Positions 21,120 to 33,525 of a stretch of DNA of 64,000 nt are shown in pieces. The notes below the pieces were generated by a model that worked only from the letters and a program-made list of their open reading frames with translations, had not been told where the DNA came from and ran no database searches. The stretch's first letter is position 1; the number at the start of each line of letters is the position of its first letter. This stretch comes from Euptelea pleiosperma (taxonomy: Eukaryota > Streptophyta > Magnoliopsida > Ranunculales > Eupteleaceae), in contig CM068553.1 of the NCBI GenBank assembly GCA_035048495.1, positions 11,835,259-11,899,258 of the forward strand, in the 5' to 3' direction. Position numbers and translations under genes: made by a program.

Positions 21120-22250
21120 CAATCCAATAGCTTGTGGAAGGCATGAGCATTGCACATGCATGGACTTGCAAAGTTTTAGCCCAAAGAGAAGTTTGTGAAG
21201 ATTAGTTTAGTGCAGCGAATTTGTGTCAGATTTGCCCATTGGATTCGGTGAAATGAGTGGCAAAAAAGGAAAAAGTGGCCCACTTGGACAATTGCCTAAA
21301 CAGTACGAGGACATAGTGAATTAGGGGCATTTTTGAAAGAGGCAAAATATGGAAGTTTCAGCACAAAGGGCAGTTTTGGAAGATTAGTTTGGAGGGGTGA
21401 ATATGTTGATTGTGGCAACTCAACACACAGTTTGAAAAGCGAAATAGATACAAAAAGAGGAATGAGCATAAGAGTGGAGTTTTGGTAATAAACTAGTGGG
21501 TGGCCCATGCCCACGGCACTCCCTCACAAAGCGTTTGCCAAAATCGAGTGCAAGTGGCTGAGATGTACTGTCCATTTGGGGAATAAGATCTCGGCCCTTC
21601 TTTGTTGAAGCCAATAAGATGGGGTATAAGTGGCTCAATGTGTCTTTGTTGAAACCAATAAGATCGGTAAACGTGTCCCATTGTGGTCTATTATATAGAT
21701 GACAAAGTTGGACCAAGACTCCTCTAGGAGTCAAATTCATCATACACTAGATAGATGTATATAATATTATATAAAAATTGTATTATTTATATATAGCATA
21801 TATTATTTTAATGAGTGTATGTTGATAAAATCTTATATTAATTATTATTTGACTTTAGAGAAGTAATTTTTATTTTTTGAATCAAATTTAATAGCTTTAT
21901 TGATTAGATCATCTTGATGTTGGTTGCCCCGTTCCAATCCCATGAGTTCTGATAGCTTATTAGATTGATGTTGGATCTAAGAACCATGATCCAATAAGCT
22001 ATTGGATTAGGTCTAGCTCAACCACGATTTGGTCTCGATCCATTAATTGCTTCAGTATGGAATAAATATGGTCGGGTGTGGACCATGTATGTTAAATCTG
22101 ACTTAGATTTTGAGAGGGGGTTTGGATATCCTATTTGGTTGTCAGGTTGCGGTCAGATCTGGATATACATCGTGGACTCAATGGGATTTTTTATGCGACC
22201 CATTTTATCAGATTGGCTCGGGATAACCTAACGTAGACAAGACTGGACCA
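21120..22250. repeat. Intergenic with dispersed repeat (21490-21750)
   Basis: The block GTGGGTGGCCCATGCCCAC... at about 21497-21640 recurs at 28660-28800, with more than 100 aligned bases including CAAAGCGTTT, TCCATTTGGGG and CCCTTCTTTGTTGAA. One end recurs inverted near 48995-49040. The transposon class is not clear. The remainder is unassigned. Confidence 0.5.
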
Positions 22251-23810
22251 TAATGTAAGGAATATTTTCATATTCAAGTTTGGCAAAGATTCTGTATGAC
22301 ATAAAAACATTCTTGTAACCATTCCTACGAGCACTAGTGTAGTGTGAAGAATTCGTGGTACGTATACTTCGTTGACTACGTAAAGACTAGAAGACAGAGA
22401 TAGTAAGAATCAGATAGTTGACAACATGAGTCATCTGAGTAACTGCCCATTTGTCGGTTATAGATCACGTATGCTTGCTTAGGAAGGTAAGTGACTTAGT
22501 GACCATAGGAATATGTTTAAATGAATAAAATATAATTGTCAAACCTAGTCATTGGACAGACACGAGTCTAAGTCAATATAATTCACTTCTAGGAAAGTCC
22601 AATCGATTGGACTATTTGGGCCAATTGATTGGACAAAGCCCAATTGATTGATAACCTCTGTAAAATCGATTGGAGTCCACGAGACAGAACATGATTAGAG
22701 CCCAATCGATTGGAGTTTACAGGACATAAACTTATTTAAGTTCGATCAATTGGATTATGTACAATCGATTGTATTTACGAAGGAAAAACTCATCCGTACA
22801 GGCCAATTGATTTGACCTAAAACCCAATCAATTGGACCTAGCCCAATCGATTGGACCTAGAGTACAATCAATTGGACTTCACGCAGATTGAGTCTTTCTA
22901 AGATCCGAAATTCTAGTTTCCACTCTTCCACGTTTTATAAGGCTCAGGGTTACAAATTCTATAAATATAACCCTTCTATACCTTCTCTAAATACACTTAG
23001 ACACTTATACACTTCTATACACATTGAATAGAGAGAATAAATATTTATTTATTAGAGTGTCCATTCGAAGAGCAAGAAACTTTTTTATTCTCATAAACAT
23101 CTTGTAAGCTTCTTCCTCTTCTAGATCAATGCCAAGAGTTGATCCATTACTCAACTTAGGTCTTCCACTTAGATATTTGACCTAGTAGCCTGAGTGTACC
23201 AGTGTGACTTAACACCTTTGAGCAACCTAGGGTTCAGGATGTACTGAATCATTCACCTTCGACAAAGGCTAGAGTGTTGAGAATTAAGATCGGAGTGGCT
23301 GATCGACAGTAGGTTTGAGGTGTACCAAACTGAACAAACGAACAAGGCTTCTTGGCTGGGAGGGTGCGCGTGGACTCGTAGCATTAATTCAGATGACGTG
23401 GATGCATCGACAGTAGGCCTTGGCTAAGGTTGGAAGTTGTATTTGCAACGGTGCTGTGTAGGTAACCTTTGTTTCGTTTAACTTTCCAGTTAATGATACT
23501 TTCCGTCTAGACGTGGACCTGTGGTTTTTCTTGGCTAAGGTTTCCACGTAAAAATCTCTTGTCTTGTATGATTGTTTGTTTGTATTCCACTATCTATATT
23601 GATTAGATCAAATGACGAAAAAAAAAATACCACAGAGGTATATTCGATTTGAGTCGGTTGTGATAATCTTTTATCAAACAACTAAGACATGCGATTTTGT
23701 TCCCCTACTATAGACCAGTAAAACTGTTTTAGGTAAAATTAATTTTAAATACCTAATCAACCCCCCCCCCCTCAAGGTATTTCCGATTAAAGAGAACGGA
23801 CCGGTGGTTA
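22250..23810 (+). mobile_element. LTR-like block with CCAATCGATTGG palindrome array
   Basis: It has the layout of a Copia-type LTR. A promoter-like upstream half carries 11 copies of a 12-base palindrome family (22599-22875). This is followed by TATAAATA (22960-22967), then a long transcribed-leader-like part, and a C-rich stretch (CCCCCCCCCC at about 23761) of the kind seen near the ends of such LTRs. Exact LTR ends and a partner LTR were not found. It shares a GGTAAGTGACTTAGT block with the next LTR, so the two are related. Confidence 0.5.
22599..22875. repeat. Array of CCAATCGATTGG-type palindromes
   Basis: Eleven occurrences of CCAAT(C/T)(G/A)ATTGG variants, mostly self-complementary, are spaced irregularly by 10-45 bp. 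Three or more are perfect CCAATCGATTGG. Each contains CCAAT on both strands. They sit just upstream of a TATA box in a putative LTR. Confidence 0.85.
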
Positions 23811-24074
23811 TTTCATATAAGACAAATTGTAGCATAAACTAACCCTGTGTTAGCATAAAAGTGAATTTTGGAGGCGCGGAGAAGCACCATCAAGGACCGA
23901 CATATGCTTGATGGTGGCATAACATCTCACATATGCGTTATGTGTCATTTCATCTTATAAGGTCATGTGTAGTGACTTCCAGGGTTGGTGTTGTAAAGTC
24001 TATTTAATGTTAACGAATTTCCTGTTAAATTATAGAGATGAGTCTTGTAGTTGGGTGTTACTATCCAATTGATA

Positions 24075-25286
24075 TGTTGAAATATCGAAGTGACGGCAAA
24101 GCTTGTAGATCATCATACAGATGATTGCACGCGAAGCTGAAGTTTTCACTAGCCGACACTTAGGATGGTAAGTGACTTAGTTGACCGTTTGACCATATGA
24201 GGTTGATTAGAACGCTTGGACTTTTCCTTAGACTTTATTTCTAGAAAATAGACCAAATTAATTTAATTTTTTTGTAAAAACTACTTGGTCATTCGAACGA
24301 TTTGAGGGTTGGATCGAACAAAACTTGGGCATGTTTGAACAAACTCCATTTTGATTTGAACTGACCCATTTGAACAAAAATGTTGGTTCGAACGAAGATG
24401 GATTTGAACGACATTTTGATTCGAACGTGTTATATCTAGTTTGAACGAACTGTCACGCATATTTTGAAAACTTGTTCATATTGGATTCTTAATAGCTTGT
24501 ATCCTTCCAACACTCTTCATAGGGTTTCCTACGCCCATTGTTGGCTATTTAAGTCTTATTTTTTATTGGAAAAAAAGTAAAGAAAGATCTTTGAGTGTCC
24601 TTTAAGAGTTTTTCTCTTGTACCTCAAAATCTTTCATTAAGATTTATTATATCCTTTGTAATTTCGGGTGTTGAGGTTGTTTAAATCCTTCATGGTCGAA
24701 AATTTTCTTCCATGAAGTGTTGAATATGTTTGCCTAACCTTCAAACCTTCATACCAATTGCACTCGTGGATTAGAGTGTGTGTGAGCTCATGGATTCGAG
24801 TGTAGTATTGATTTGGTGTGCTTTCAAATTGTTGTTACGATCTTGGAGATAACGTGTTCATGGATTCAAAGCATGGAGCTAAAAAAGGCATGGTAAAGCA
24901 ATGGCTAGAGGCTTATGAGGTCATTGGGTTGTTATCTACTAGGTAACATCATGCATGAGTAACTTTTGTACTCGTACTTATCATTTTGCACTTCCACATC
25001 TTGATGTTGTCCCGAGGTTTTTTTTGAAGAGTTTCCTTGTTAAATATCGTGTGTTGATTTTTGTGTGTGATTGTTTGTTATTTATTATAGTCAACTAAAC
25101 AAGCTTAATGAGAATATGTCTTTTATATATTTGATTAAGATTGGTTGGTAGATTTACTTCCACATTAACACTACATGAGATAGGTTCTCCCATTCATCAC
25201 TAGAATATGTTATTTATTTGTTAATTTAAAATTAGACTTATTCATGCTTTTCTAGGTCATGTAGATAAATAGACTCAACTTTTTCA
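24075..25286 (+). mobile_element. Putative 5' LTR of a Copia element
   Basis: The right end is well placed. CA (25285-25286) is followed by two bases and then TGGTATCAAAGC (25289-25300), which is close to the primer-binding site complementary to initiator tRNA-Met. The left end is inferred from TGTTGAAATATC at 24075. The upstream half carries nine TTCGAAC/TTTGAAC motifs (24291-24450), and CTATTTAAG near 24545 may be the TATA element. Confidence 0.6.
24291..24450. repeat. Array of TTCGAAC/TTTGAAC motifs
   Basis: Nine copies of a heptamer family (TTCGAAC, TTTGAAC, ATCGAAC) lie within 160 bp in the promoter-like part of the LTR. They occupy the same relative place as the CCAATCGATTGG array in the block at 22250-23810. 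Confidence 0.75.
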
Positions 25287-25288
25287 AC

Positions 25289-27720
25289 TGGTATCAAAGC
25301 ATAGGTCACTCAAAAGGTTTAACAACCTCAGTGCAATCCTACTCATAATTTGAGCCTATAAATTCACAGCATGAGGGTAGTTCCATCACTCGTCCACCAT
25401 TGTTTGATAGCAATTTATAACTATGCCTATTTGAAAGCTAAGAAGAGAACTTTCCTTCAATCTATTGATAAAATAATTTTGGATGTCTATTATCCAAGAT
25501 TAGAAACCTTTAGAGATAATTCTGGGCTCTAGGTAGATATTAAACCTAATGAATAACGGACTGATGATGAGATCGACCAGTCTAATTGCAACGATAAATT
25601 AAGTTCTCAATGTCATCTTTAACGTAGTCACTCTTGATGAATTTCATTGTATATTGACATGTGACACTACTAAAAGGCATGGGATATCCTTGAGGTTATC
25701 CATGATTGAACTATGCTTTTGAAAATCTTAAAACTACAAACACTTGTCTCTAGATTTGAGATCATTAGAATGGATGACAATGAAACTTTTGTTGATTTCT
25801 ATCATAAACTCAGTGACATTGTCAACACATGTTTTAATCTAGGTGAAAGAGCCACTAAGTTCAAGGTTGTGAAAAATGTAATTAGATCTTTGCTTAAGAG
25901 ATTTCAATCTAAGGTCATAGTTATCGAAGAGAGTAAGAATGTTGATACTCTCAAAATAGATGAATTGGTCAACTTTCTTTAGAACTTTGAGCTTACCTTG
26001 CATCAGCCCAAGAAGAACAAGGGATTACCCTAAAAACTTCAAAGGATGACATTGATGAGCCTGAGGATGAACTCAGTCATGATGATGAGGACATGGCTCT
26101 TTTGTGAAGAAGTTCAAGAAATTCATCCAATGCAGAAAAAGAAAGTTTTCTAGATCTGCACAGAACTCTAAAGAGAAGCCTAAGCCCCCATGATAGGTTC
26201 AAGAAGAAAGAACCTAAGTCTTCTAAGGTCCAGTGTTACATGTATTGAGGTTTCAGACATATTTCCTCAAATGAAAGACTAAGGCTATGACTGCCACATA
26301 AGATGATAATGAGGCTAAGTCTGATGAGTTAGATGACTCTAATGAGAGTAGTGATGCTACCAGCTACAATGCTTTCAATATCTCCATCACTAACACTGTT
26401 GAGAAGAAAGCAGATGACTAGACTGACCCTATCGACCGGTCTATTTAGAGTCACAACGACTGATAGTGAAGATGATGATTATATTCGTGCAGCCTATCAA
26501 GTACTATATAAGGATAGTCTCAAATTAAATAAAGTCAATAAAAGACTAAGTGAGCATCTTAAGTCCCTTGAACAAGGAAACTTTGCCATGAAGCTTAAAG
26601 TCGATCAAATCACAATTTTAGCTAAATGGCTTGATGATAATAAGGTTATTCTCCAAGACAAGAATAAGTTTTTTGAACCTGAATTCCATACTTGTCTAGA
26701 GAAGAAGAAGTCTTAGAAACTTGAACTTGCTCATTTAAAGAAAGACTTGCCTTCTCTTAACACTGAGAAACTTGAAAAGATTCTTGGAGTGGTAAGTGGA
26801 ATGAAGACAAGAGAGGCATTGGTTATGATAGTTCTATGAACTCTTCATCTTCTTTTGGAACTAAATTTTTTAAAGCCCAAGTTCTATCCAAGCCTCTTGT
26901 TGACCCTCCAAAACTCCTTATTTGTATTCCTACTTGTTTCTATGAACTTGCCCATTTGAAGAGAGACTTGCCATAATTTTCTCAAAGCATAGAAAAGCTT
27001 CAGAAAATTCTTGGTATTGGGAAGTGGAATGGAGATAAGAGAACCCTTGGATATGATAGTACTATGAACTCTTCGTCTTCTTTTGGAATGAATTAAGTTT
27101 GTGAAAGCTCAAGTTCCACCAAAACCTATATATTGACCCTCTTAAACCCCTTAGGCATGCTTCTACTTGTTGTTATTGTGGGGTTAAGGGTCATGTAAAC
27201 ACCAATTACTTTGTAAGGAAGAACGATCTCAAGGCTCCTTCCAAGAACAAGATAAGATAATCTCTTCAAAAAAATTTGGACTTTGAGTAGTCAGAAGTCG
27301 AATGCCTTGAATAGAGTGATTGCTAGACTTAATACACTCAAGTGCATTTAGGCAATTTTTGATGCCTTAACTTCAAAGTCTCAACCCATGAGAAGAAGGA
27401 ATTGGAAGAGACAGGTCTATCCTAATATCCCATCTAGTAAAATAGCAATAAAGCAATCTATGCTACCTAAAGTTAAGACCATTAGGTGAAAAGGGAGGAT
27501 CTGAGATGTCTAGTGATTCATAGTACCTATAAAGCCCATGAAAATAGTAAGCGGTACTTTGATAGTGGCTTTTCTAAGCATATGATAGGCGACAAAACTC
27601 AATTTATCCTTCTAAAAGATCTATCACGAAGGAAGTGTGACCTTTGGGGATGACAATGTTTCTTAGATGATTGGTAGAGGAACCATTAAATCTACAAGTG
27701 CTAGTTGTTTATCTTGACGA
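25289..27720 (+). mobile_element. Copia retrotransposon internal region: gag and protease, decayed
   Basis: It follows the primer-binding site. The frame at 25713-25982 (LQTLVSRFEIIRMDDNETFV, then DFYHKLSDIVNTCFNLGE) matches the UBN2-type gag of plant Copia elements. A zinc-knuckle-like CCYCGVKGHVNTNYF follows near 27165-27215, with the last cysteine replaced by Tyr. Further on, YFDSGFSKHMIGDKTQF (about 27555-27605) is the protease active-site region (DSG). Many stops and frameshifts break all frames, so it is inactive. Integrase, reverse transcriptase and a 3' LTR are not seen; the element is truncated near 27.7 kb. Confidence 0.8.
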
Positions 27721-28660
27721 GGCCAACATATCAGACCTTGGTGAGTTTATAATTCAGCAATCTTGTTGAGTTATCCGCTAAGCAGGAGAGTCGTGCAAGA
27801 GGTGATTTCAGTGGTGCCATGCCACAACAATTCTAGTGTCTCATGAGGCTAGAGACGATGATGTGTTCCAAGTTCCAACCAAAGGAGTTCTCAGAAATAG
27901 CTCAAGTATTTTGAATGATGGAAGTTGATAATGTGAACCAAGTTGAGTGCATTAGTTGCATCTAATCCATGTTAAGTAATGCAACTCCATTAAGTTTTAC
28001 TTGTGTATTTTGTGGGTATAAGCAACATGGATGGGCCCAATCTAAGCTTGATAGGCCCCACCCAACTTAGTTTTTACAATTCAAGCTACAACGGTTGATG
28101 AGCGGGAGAGAGAAAGCACCAAATGATGCATTTTAATCAATGGTTTCTTGGGTATTTTAGAGAACATTTATGAAGCAGTGATCATGCACCAATGATCGCG
28201 CCCCACATATACCCATGGTTACTTTTTAAAAGGTTTTTTTTTAAACAAAATCCTAAACCTAGGTATATGTGGTGTGTGATCATTGGGCGCATGTTCGCTA
28301 GCTACTTCAAAAATCCCGTTGTTTCAAAAAAATTATCGAGATTTTAGGGTTCTTCATAGGCCTTTCTATGAAGCTAGGGTCCTCGACATTTGGAGTCTAG
28401 CTAGAATTTTTCCAAATTTTTTTTTTCAATGAATTTGCATGAGTTAAATTGGGAGGCTAATCACGGAAAACTTCAAACTCCATAAACTACTAATGCCCTA
28501 ACACCTAATTTTTTTTTTTTTTTAAGAACAAAAAACTTGAAACCCCATAAACCTCTAATGCCCTAACACCTGCATACAGTTTGTCGAAAGAAATCTTTTA
28601 TGTCTTGGGTGAGCTTTTGAGTGTGAGTTTACATGAGTTTTAATTTGTACAAGTACCAGT
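27721..28660. repeat. Intergenic; palindromic MITE near 28175-28320
   Basis: The segment CAGTGATCATGCACCAATGATC... to ...GTGTGATCATTGGGCGCATG forms an inverted repeat with CCACATATACC/GGTATATGTGG inner arms. The same element occurs in reverse orientation at about 63010-63172. The rest is AT-rich and unassigned. Confidence 0.55.
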
Positions 28661-28810
28661 GGGTGGCCTGTGCCCATGACACTCTCCGACAAAGCGTTTC
28701 CCAAATCGAGTGTGAGCGTGGCTGAGATCCACCGTCCATTTGGGGGGATAGGATCTAGACCCTTCTTTGTTGAAACCTATAAGAAGGGGTATAAGTGGGG
28801 AGACAACTTC
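28660..28810. repeat. Dispersed repeat, second copy
   Basis: Shares more than 100 aligned bases with 21497-21640 (GCCCATGACACTC, CAAAGCGTTT, CCGTCCATTTGGGG, GACCCTTCTTTGTTGAAACC). Class not determined. Open frames here are a by-product of the repeat. Confidence 0.6.
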
Positions 28811-29192
28811 CCTGTTTTGTTATATAGATTGTATGCTTCTTTTATGTATGTGCATAGAAGATTTTCCTTATGAACACTCTGGATCATGCAGTGAAAATCT
28901 TCCAACATGGTTCATAGAAAATCTTCGAATAAGACTTTGTATGGTTGCCCTAAATAAGTTTTCTAGATAGATTATCTATTCTACTTATTAATGGAAAAAG
29001 GCACTTCTTACGTGCCTCACGTTAAACCCCAATATCCCAAAAATACCCCTGTCTTGCTTCTTTTTTGTTCTTTCAACTATTCATGATATAGAAAGGGCTC
29101 TTCCATCTTTTTAGGTGTCAAAGCACATGTCGCCCTGTAAGCACACATCACCTTATAGCTCATTCAATGCTACTCTCTTATTAAAAGAAATG
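28811..29192. other. Unassigned intergenic sequence
   Basis: Nothing recognised. Confidence 0.3.
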
Positions 29193-30034
29193 GAATTTTT
29201 GACATATCCCCCATGTTATCTTTAAAATGTGACATACCCCCCCTACAATTTGAAAAAGTTGACATACTCCCTATGACTCGGTCCACTGTCATTTGACCAG
29301 TGTTGACCGAGTTGACTACCTAATTTTGTATTAAAGGACAAAAATACCCTTGCTTCAACCTTGCAACAAGGATTTGGGCCAAAAGTCAAACCCCAAATCA
29401 AACGGCTGTGTTGGACAGCCAGCCAAGATATTCCAATGGGTTGGTCACCCATCACCGGCAACCAATCCACTTGAGTCTCATGGTTGGCTGATCACCACTC
29501 CTACAACAATTTAAAACCCAATGTGTAAAAAAAAATAGTAGTGTTTCTTAGTTTATAGAGAGAATTCATTAACAAAAATGAAAAACACGAGTTAGAACAG
29601 TTTAGATTTTAAACTTTCGAGGCATGAATTTTAGAAAGATGTGGTTTTCTCAATTTTAAAAATTTTCTACAATAAAATTCATAAAAAGAAGTATCATTCT
29701 TTCATGAGTTTTATCTATTTTTATGGGTTTTTTCTTCTCAATCTTTGTTTATTCATCAAAAAAGCTCAAGTTTACCAACATTGTTTTTATTTTTAATCTC
29801 ATCCTTCTTTCATGTTTGATTTGGGGTTAGGGTTTTGGATTTTAGCCCAAACCCTTGTTCTAAGGTTAAAGATAAGGGTATTTTTGTCCTTTAATATAAA
29901 TTTTATAATCAACTGGGGTTAACATTGGTCAAATGATGACCATGGATTGGGTCCTAGGGGAGTATGTCGGCTTTTTCAAATTGTGGGGGTATGTCAAAGT
30001 TTAAAGATAACATGGGGGGTAATGTCAAAAATTC
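29193..30034. mobile_element. Long-TIR element, 842 bp
   Basis: The left end GAATTTTTGACATATCCCCC is mirrored by the right end (reverse complement GAATTTTTGACATTACCCCC). Pairing continues inward through CATGTTATCTTTAAA, ACATACCCCC and AATTTGAAAAA, then TTGACCA and GGACAAAAATACCCTT. The arms therefore exceed 150 bp. AT-rich flanks (TTAAAAGAAAT and TTTAAAAAAAT) could be an imperfect target duplication. No coding capacity. Mutator-like by TIR length, otherwise unclassified. Confidence 0.65.
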
Positions 30035-30317
30035 TTTAAAAAAATAACAAAATCCTTATTCCTAATATGACCCTCAAATTTCTTAAATTGGTAGGCATTG
30101 CTTTGTTTACACACACACACACAAAAAAAAGGAAAAAAATTAACAAAAAAGACAGATATTGCTTCATTCATTTTTTGAATTTTTTTAAAACTTTATAGGA
30201 TGCTTTGGTCATTCAACATTTTCATATTTCAACTCAATCTATGAAAGCATTTATTGAATGCCCACGTAGCACCTGAACTCTGTCCCTAGAATAGTTTTTT
30301 GATATGATGGTGTTCAT
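30035..30317. other. Unassigned; short (AC)n tract
   Basis: An (AC)n run followed by poly(A) lies near 30108-30130. Nothing else recognised. Confidence 0.3.
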
Positions 30318-30645
30318 CATCAAAGTTGAAGATGGACCCGCATTGTGAGCCATGTGGCACATTATTATAGGCTACCGACCATATGGATGTATAACCTATC
30401 CCTAGATAGATTTACGTAACAAAAATTGGCCTGATTAGTGATCGCTAACCTTTGAATCACCCCAAATACTGCTAGAAATAATCCACCGTTAAAATTAACC
30501 ATGAAAAAGATGAGTCCAACGGATAAAAATTACTAATCAGGATGAATTCTTTTATGTATGTCCGATTAGGGATGGGCCAAGCATCTATATGGTCAGTGGT
30601 CTCTAAGATCGAGTGGGCCACATGTACGGTGCTGCCATGCGTAAG
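30318..30645. mobile_element. Mutator-like MITE (G-box family)
   Basis: The left arm ATCATCAAAGTTGAAGATGG...GTGAGCCATGTGGCAC and TGGCCTGATTAGTGATC is mirrored by ACTAATCAGGATGAATT and GATGGGCCAAGCATCTATATGG...GTGGGCCACATG. Same architecture as 2035-2354; outer ends approximate. Confidence 0.6.
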
Positions 30646-31535
30646 GTGCACGTGCATTACATATAATAGTCATAAAACTTTTTCCTATATCAACACTTTC
30701 TAATATACAAATCTTTTTTATATTCCTAATATTTTCCTTATTAGAGCATATGACCTGCCAGTGAATCAATCCAGACCAATCAATTGATGACACCTCTTAG
30801 ATGCATGTTAGCTAAATAAACTCATACAATTTAGACAATCTGAAATCCCTAATCATAAAAAAATGTATTGACTTATACTAGATCACTTTTTTTATTAGCC
30901 ATCCATCCATGTCTTCACTCAAGAACAACTTGATGGAGATGTTCCAATCGATTCATAGGCGGGCCAAAAGTATACTAGGGCATGAATGAAGCAAAAACTT
31001 TAGGTCATTATAGATGGGCCCACAAAGCATCATGTTCTAAAGGATCTTGTTGATGAAGATTGGAGGATTGGAATCAAGAATGGTGAGAAGCAGTGTTCTA
31101 TAGAGGATCAACATTCAGGCTCAAACTATGAACAGAGTTCTGAGATTGGGGCTTATTACCCTACACTCAACACTGTTTGGGGTACTCCATGCTTTGTGGG
31201 ACATGAAGATATTGTTGTTGGTGATGGATCTTGGGAAAGAGCAATGTCCCTCTTACGTCTCTCTCTCTCTCTCTTTTCTAAGAGGAGTTCACATTGGCGA
31301 AGGCCAACCCCTAACCAACTAAGGGACTAACCAGAGAAAAAGCAAGAAACATGGCAACCTGGCCTTTTGAGAGATGGAGTTGGACCACCACCTCATCTAC
31401 CCCTTTTTTCTTTCAAGTGGAACTATGAGTTTGAGAGAGAGAGAGAGAAGCTTGTAGATGTCTCTAGCTTCTTCTCTACGTATGAGTACATGGTTCCCTT
31501 GCACACGTGTGGCTGTTGAGGTGTCCCATCTTTAC
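30646..31535. other. Unassigned; short (TC)n and (GA)n tracts
   Basis: Simple-sequence (TC)n at about 31257-31275 and (GA)n at about 31433-31448. No gene recognised. Confidence 0.3.
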
Positions 31536-31805
31536 TAGGGGTGTCAATTTTTTACCCATTTAACCGAAACCAAACCGAACCGGATCCGAAAACACCGTTT
31601 CCGGCCGGTTCCACATTTTGGGAACTGACAAAAATTGAACGTGAAGCGGAACCTAACCGAAAATAACAGTTTTCGTTCTTGATAGTTAGATTTGGACCTG
31701 AAACTGATAGGAACAGCACCGATATATAAATATCGCGGTAAAATTGTATTATTATCAAGATATGTACCAATATACCCATACCCGAACCGACCCGGAGACA
31801 CAATG
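31535..31805. repeat. hAT-type terminal remnant (CCGAACCG-rich)
   Basis: It begins with TAGGGGTGTCAATTTTTTAC, a typical hAT-like end, followed by AACCGAAACCAAACCGAACC and CCGGTTCC-type subterminal motifs and later CCCGAACCGACCCGG. No matching right terminus or 8-bp duplication was found. Confidence 0.4.
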
Positions 31806-33384
31806 CACCCATCATCGTCGAAAACTAGATGATTGATGGGTGACCATGGATTGGATGGTCTGGATTGAAGAGTATGTAGGGCAGATAATGAGTGAAGATG
31901 GGATGAGAGCTTGCACTACAGTTGCAGTACTGCTGCACCACCATTTTAGTACTCTATGCATCAATGAGACAGTAGGGTCCATTGTTATGATGGGGACACC
32001 ATCACAGTTGACTCCTCTTTCTGGTTCCGTCCCACCCCCACCTACTTCAATCCTAATCATGGTTACAAGTCTATTTCACGTTCAATATCTCACATTTCTT
32101 CCTATAAATCAAATTCTCATCTTAAATCACCATTATCCTGATCCAAAATAATACCAAATTTAAGCATATTTACAATTTTTAAAACCAAATTCATGCCGCA
32201 CCGACACACCATAAATACTATATTTAGACACCTTCTTGTCAAATAATTTTTTATTTTTTCTCGGAATGCCGTTACTACGATAAACCCTAATTTATGCTTT
32301 TATGAATCAAACACATGCATTTTTACTCTCCTTTTTTTCTTTTTTCATTCAGATAATCAATTCAGCTATATATAAATATCACGCAACCCAAACGTCACAA
32401 TTTTATTCTCGCAAAATATTTTCGACGATATCTCGAGCATCTCGAGCACCTCGGGAAATGGATATAATGATTCTATGTTCCACTCTTCTTACCCTTTATT
32501 TGTTCTGATTTCTTATTCTTATTATTATTGCTATAATTGGCATTATTATTTTGAAGGGGACATATAAACCAAAATGCAATCATAATCCCTCTTATTATTT
32601 TTATCTCTAGGTGAGATTTCATTTATTTCCTCCCCAACACAAAAAAAAAAAATTTTAAAAAAAAGGAAGAACACTCCTTAAAGTGTCATAACCTATAGAA
32701 GACACCAAAAAATGTAATTATGAAGGTCATTAAGGCCCAGGCGACACTACATTATGAGGTGTTTGTGTGTGGAGACTCTAAAGGTCAGAGTCATAGTGTT
32801 GACAAGCACGTTTGGGGGTCAAATGCTCGACGACCCTTAATTAATTATCCCTCAATTAGGTAAAATAGTATTTTATACACGTGGCTCACTTATTGTTCTA
32901 GAAGATTTTAAACATATATATATATAAAATATATATTAAGTAACACCTAGAGGAGGAGCTTTTAACTTGAAATTAGGGTTTTGTTTGGTTTCAATATCAA
33001 CTTAAGTAACTCAAATATGATCCTATTTATATGATTTTAAATGGGTAATGACATGTTTAGGAGCGGGAATGTCGGATTAATATTTAGTTATTTACGTGAT
33101 ATCAGAGGTCAAAATCGAGATCTCTCCGATAAGGGTTTTGTTTGATTTCGAAAATATATATCCCTTAGTGCAAAAAAATAAAAAAATTTACATCGAGATT
33201 TGGATTTAACGACTAAAATTTCGTCCCATATATATAAGCATGCACATCTTGGATTGTTGGCCAACAGCTTGGTGAACGTACACGTCGAAGATCATTCTGA
33301 TAGGCGATCCTTAGCTTTCGGGTTTGAGAATTTTTTTTATTTTTTTGCATCTTTTTTTTTCATCCAATTTTGACCCTAAAGCCA
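31806..33384. other. Unassigned intergenic sequence
   Basis: AT-rich. Several open frames of 60-100 codons occur on both strands, but none shows a conserved motif or splice structure. Confidence 0.35.
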
Positions 33385-33525
33385 ACGATTAAAAGTAGCT
33401 CAAATCCAACAGCTTAGAATCAAGAATCAAGCTGAGTTTTGGCATGAAAGTTCACCAAAATGTGGGCCAACTATTTATGGGCCAGTGGGCCCAAAAAGTG
33501 TGCCATGTAGCAATATTTCGCATGA
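33385..33525. repeat. Half of a G-box-family MITE
   Basis: The order CAAATCCAACAGC, AATCAAGCTGAGTTTTGG, GGGCCAACTATTTATGGGCC and GTGCCATGTAGCA matches the right arm of the family represented at 51800-52020 and 2035-2354. The left arm is absent or too diverged. Confidence 0.4.

Noticed and set aside
22599..22875. CRISPR-like array
   Set aside because: Units are short self-complementary motifs at irregular spacing in a plant LTR; there are no conserved-length repeats or spacers.
31544..32151. Several 80-103-codon frames on both strands
   Set aside because: They overlap a hAT-type remnant and each other, without protein-like conservation.
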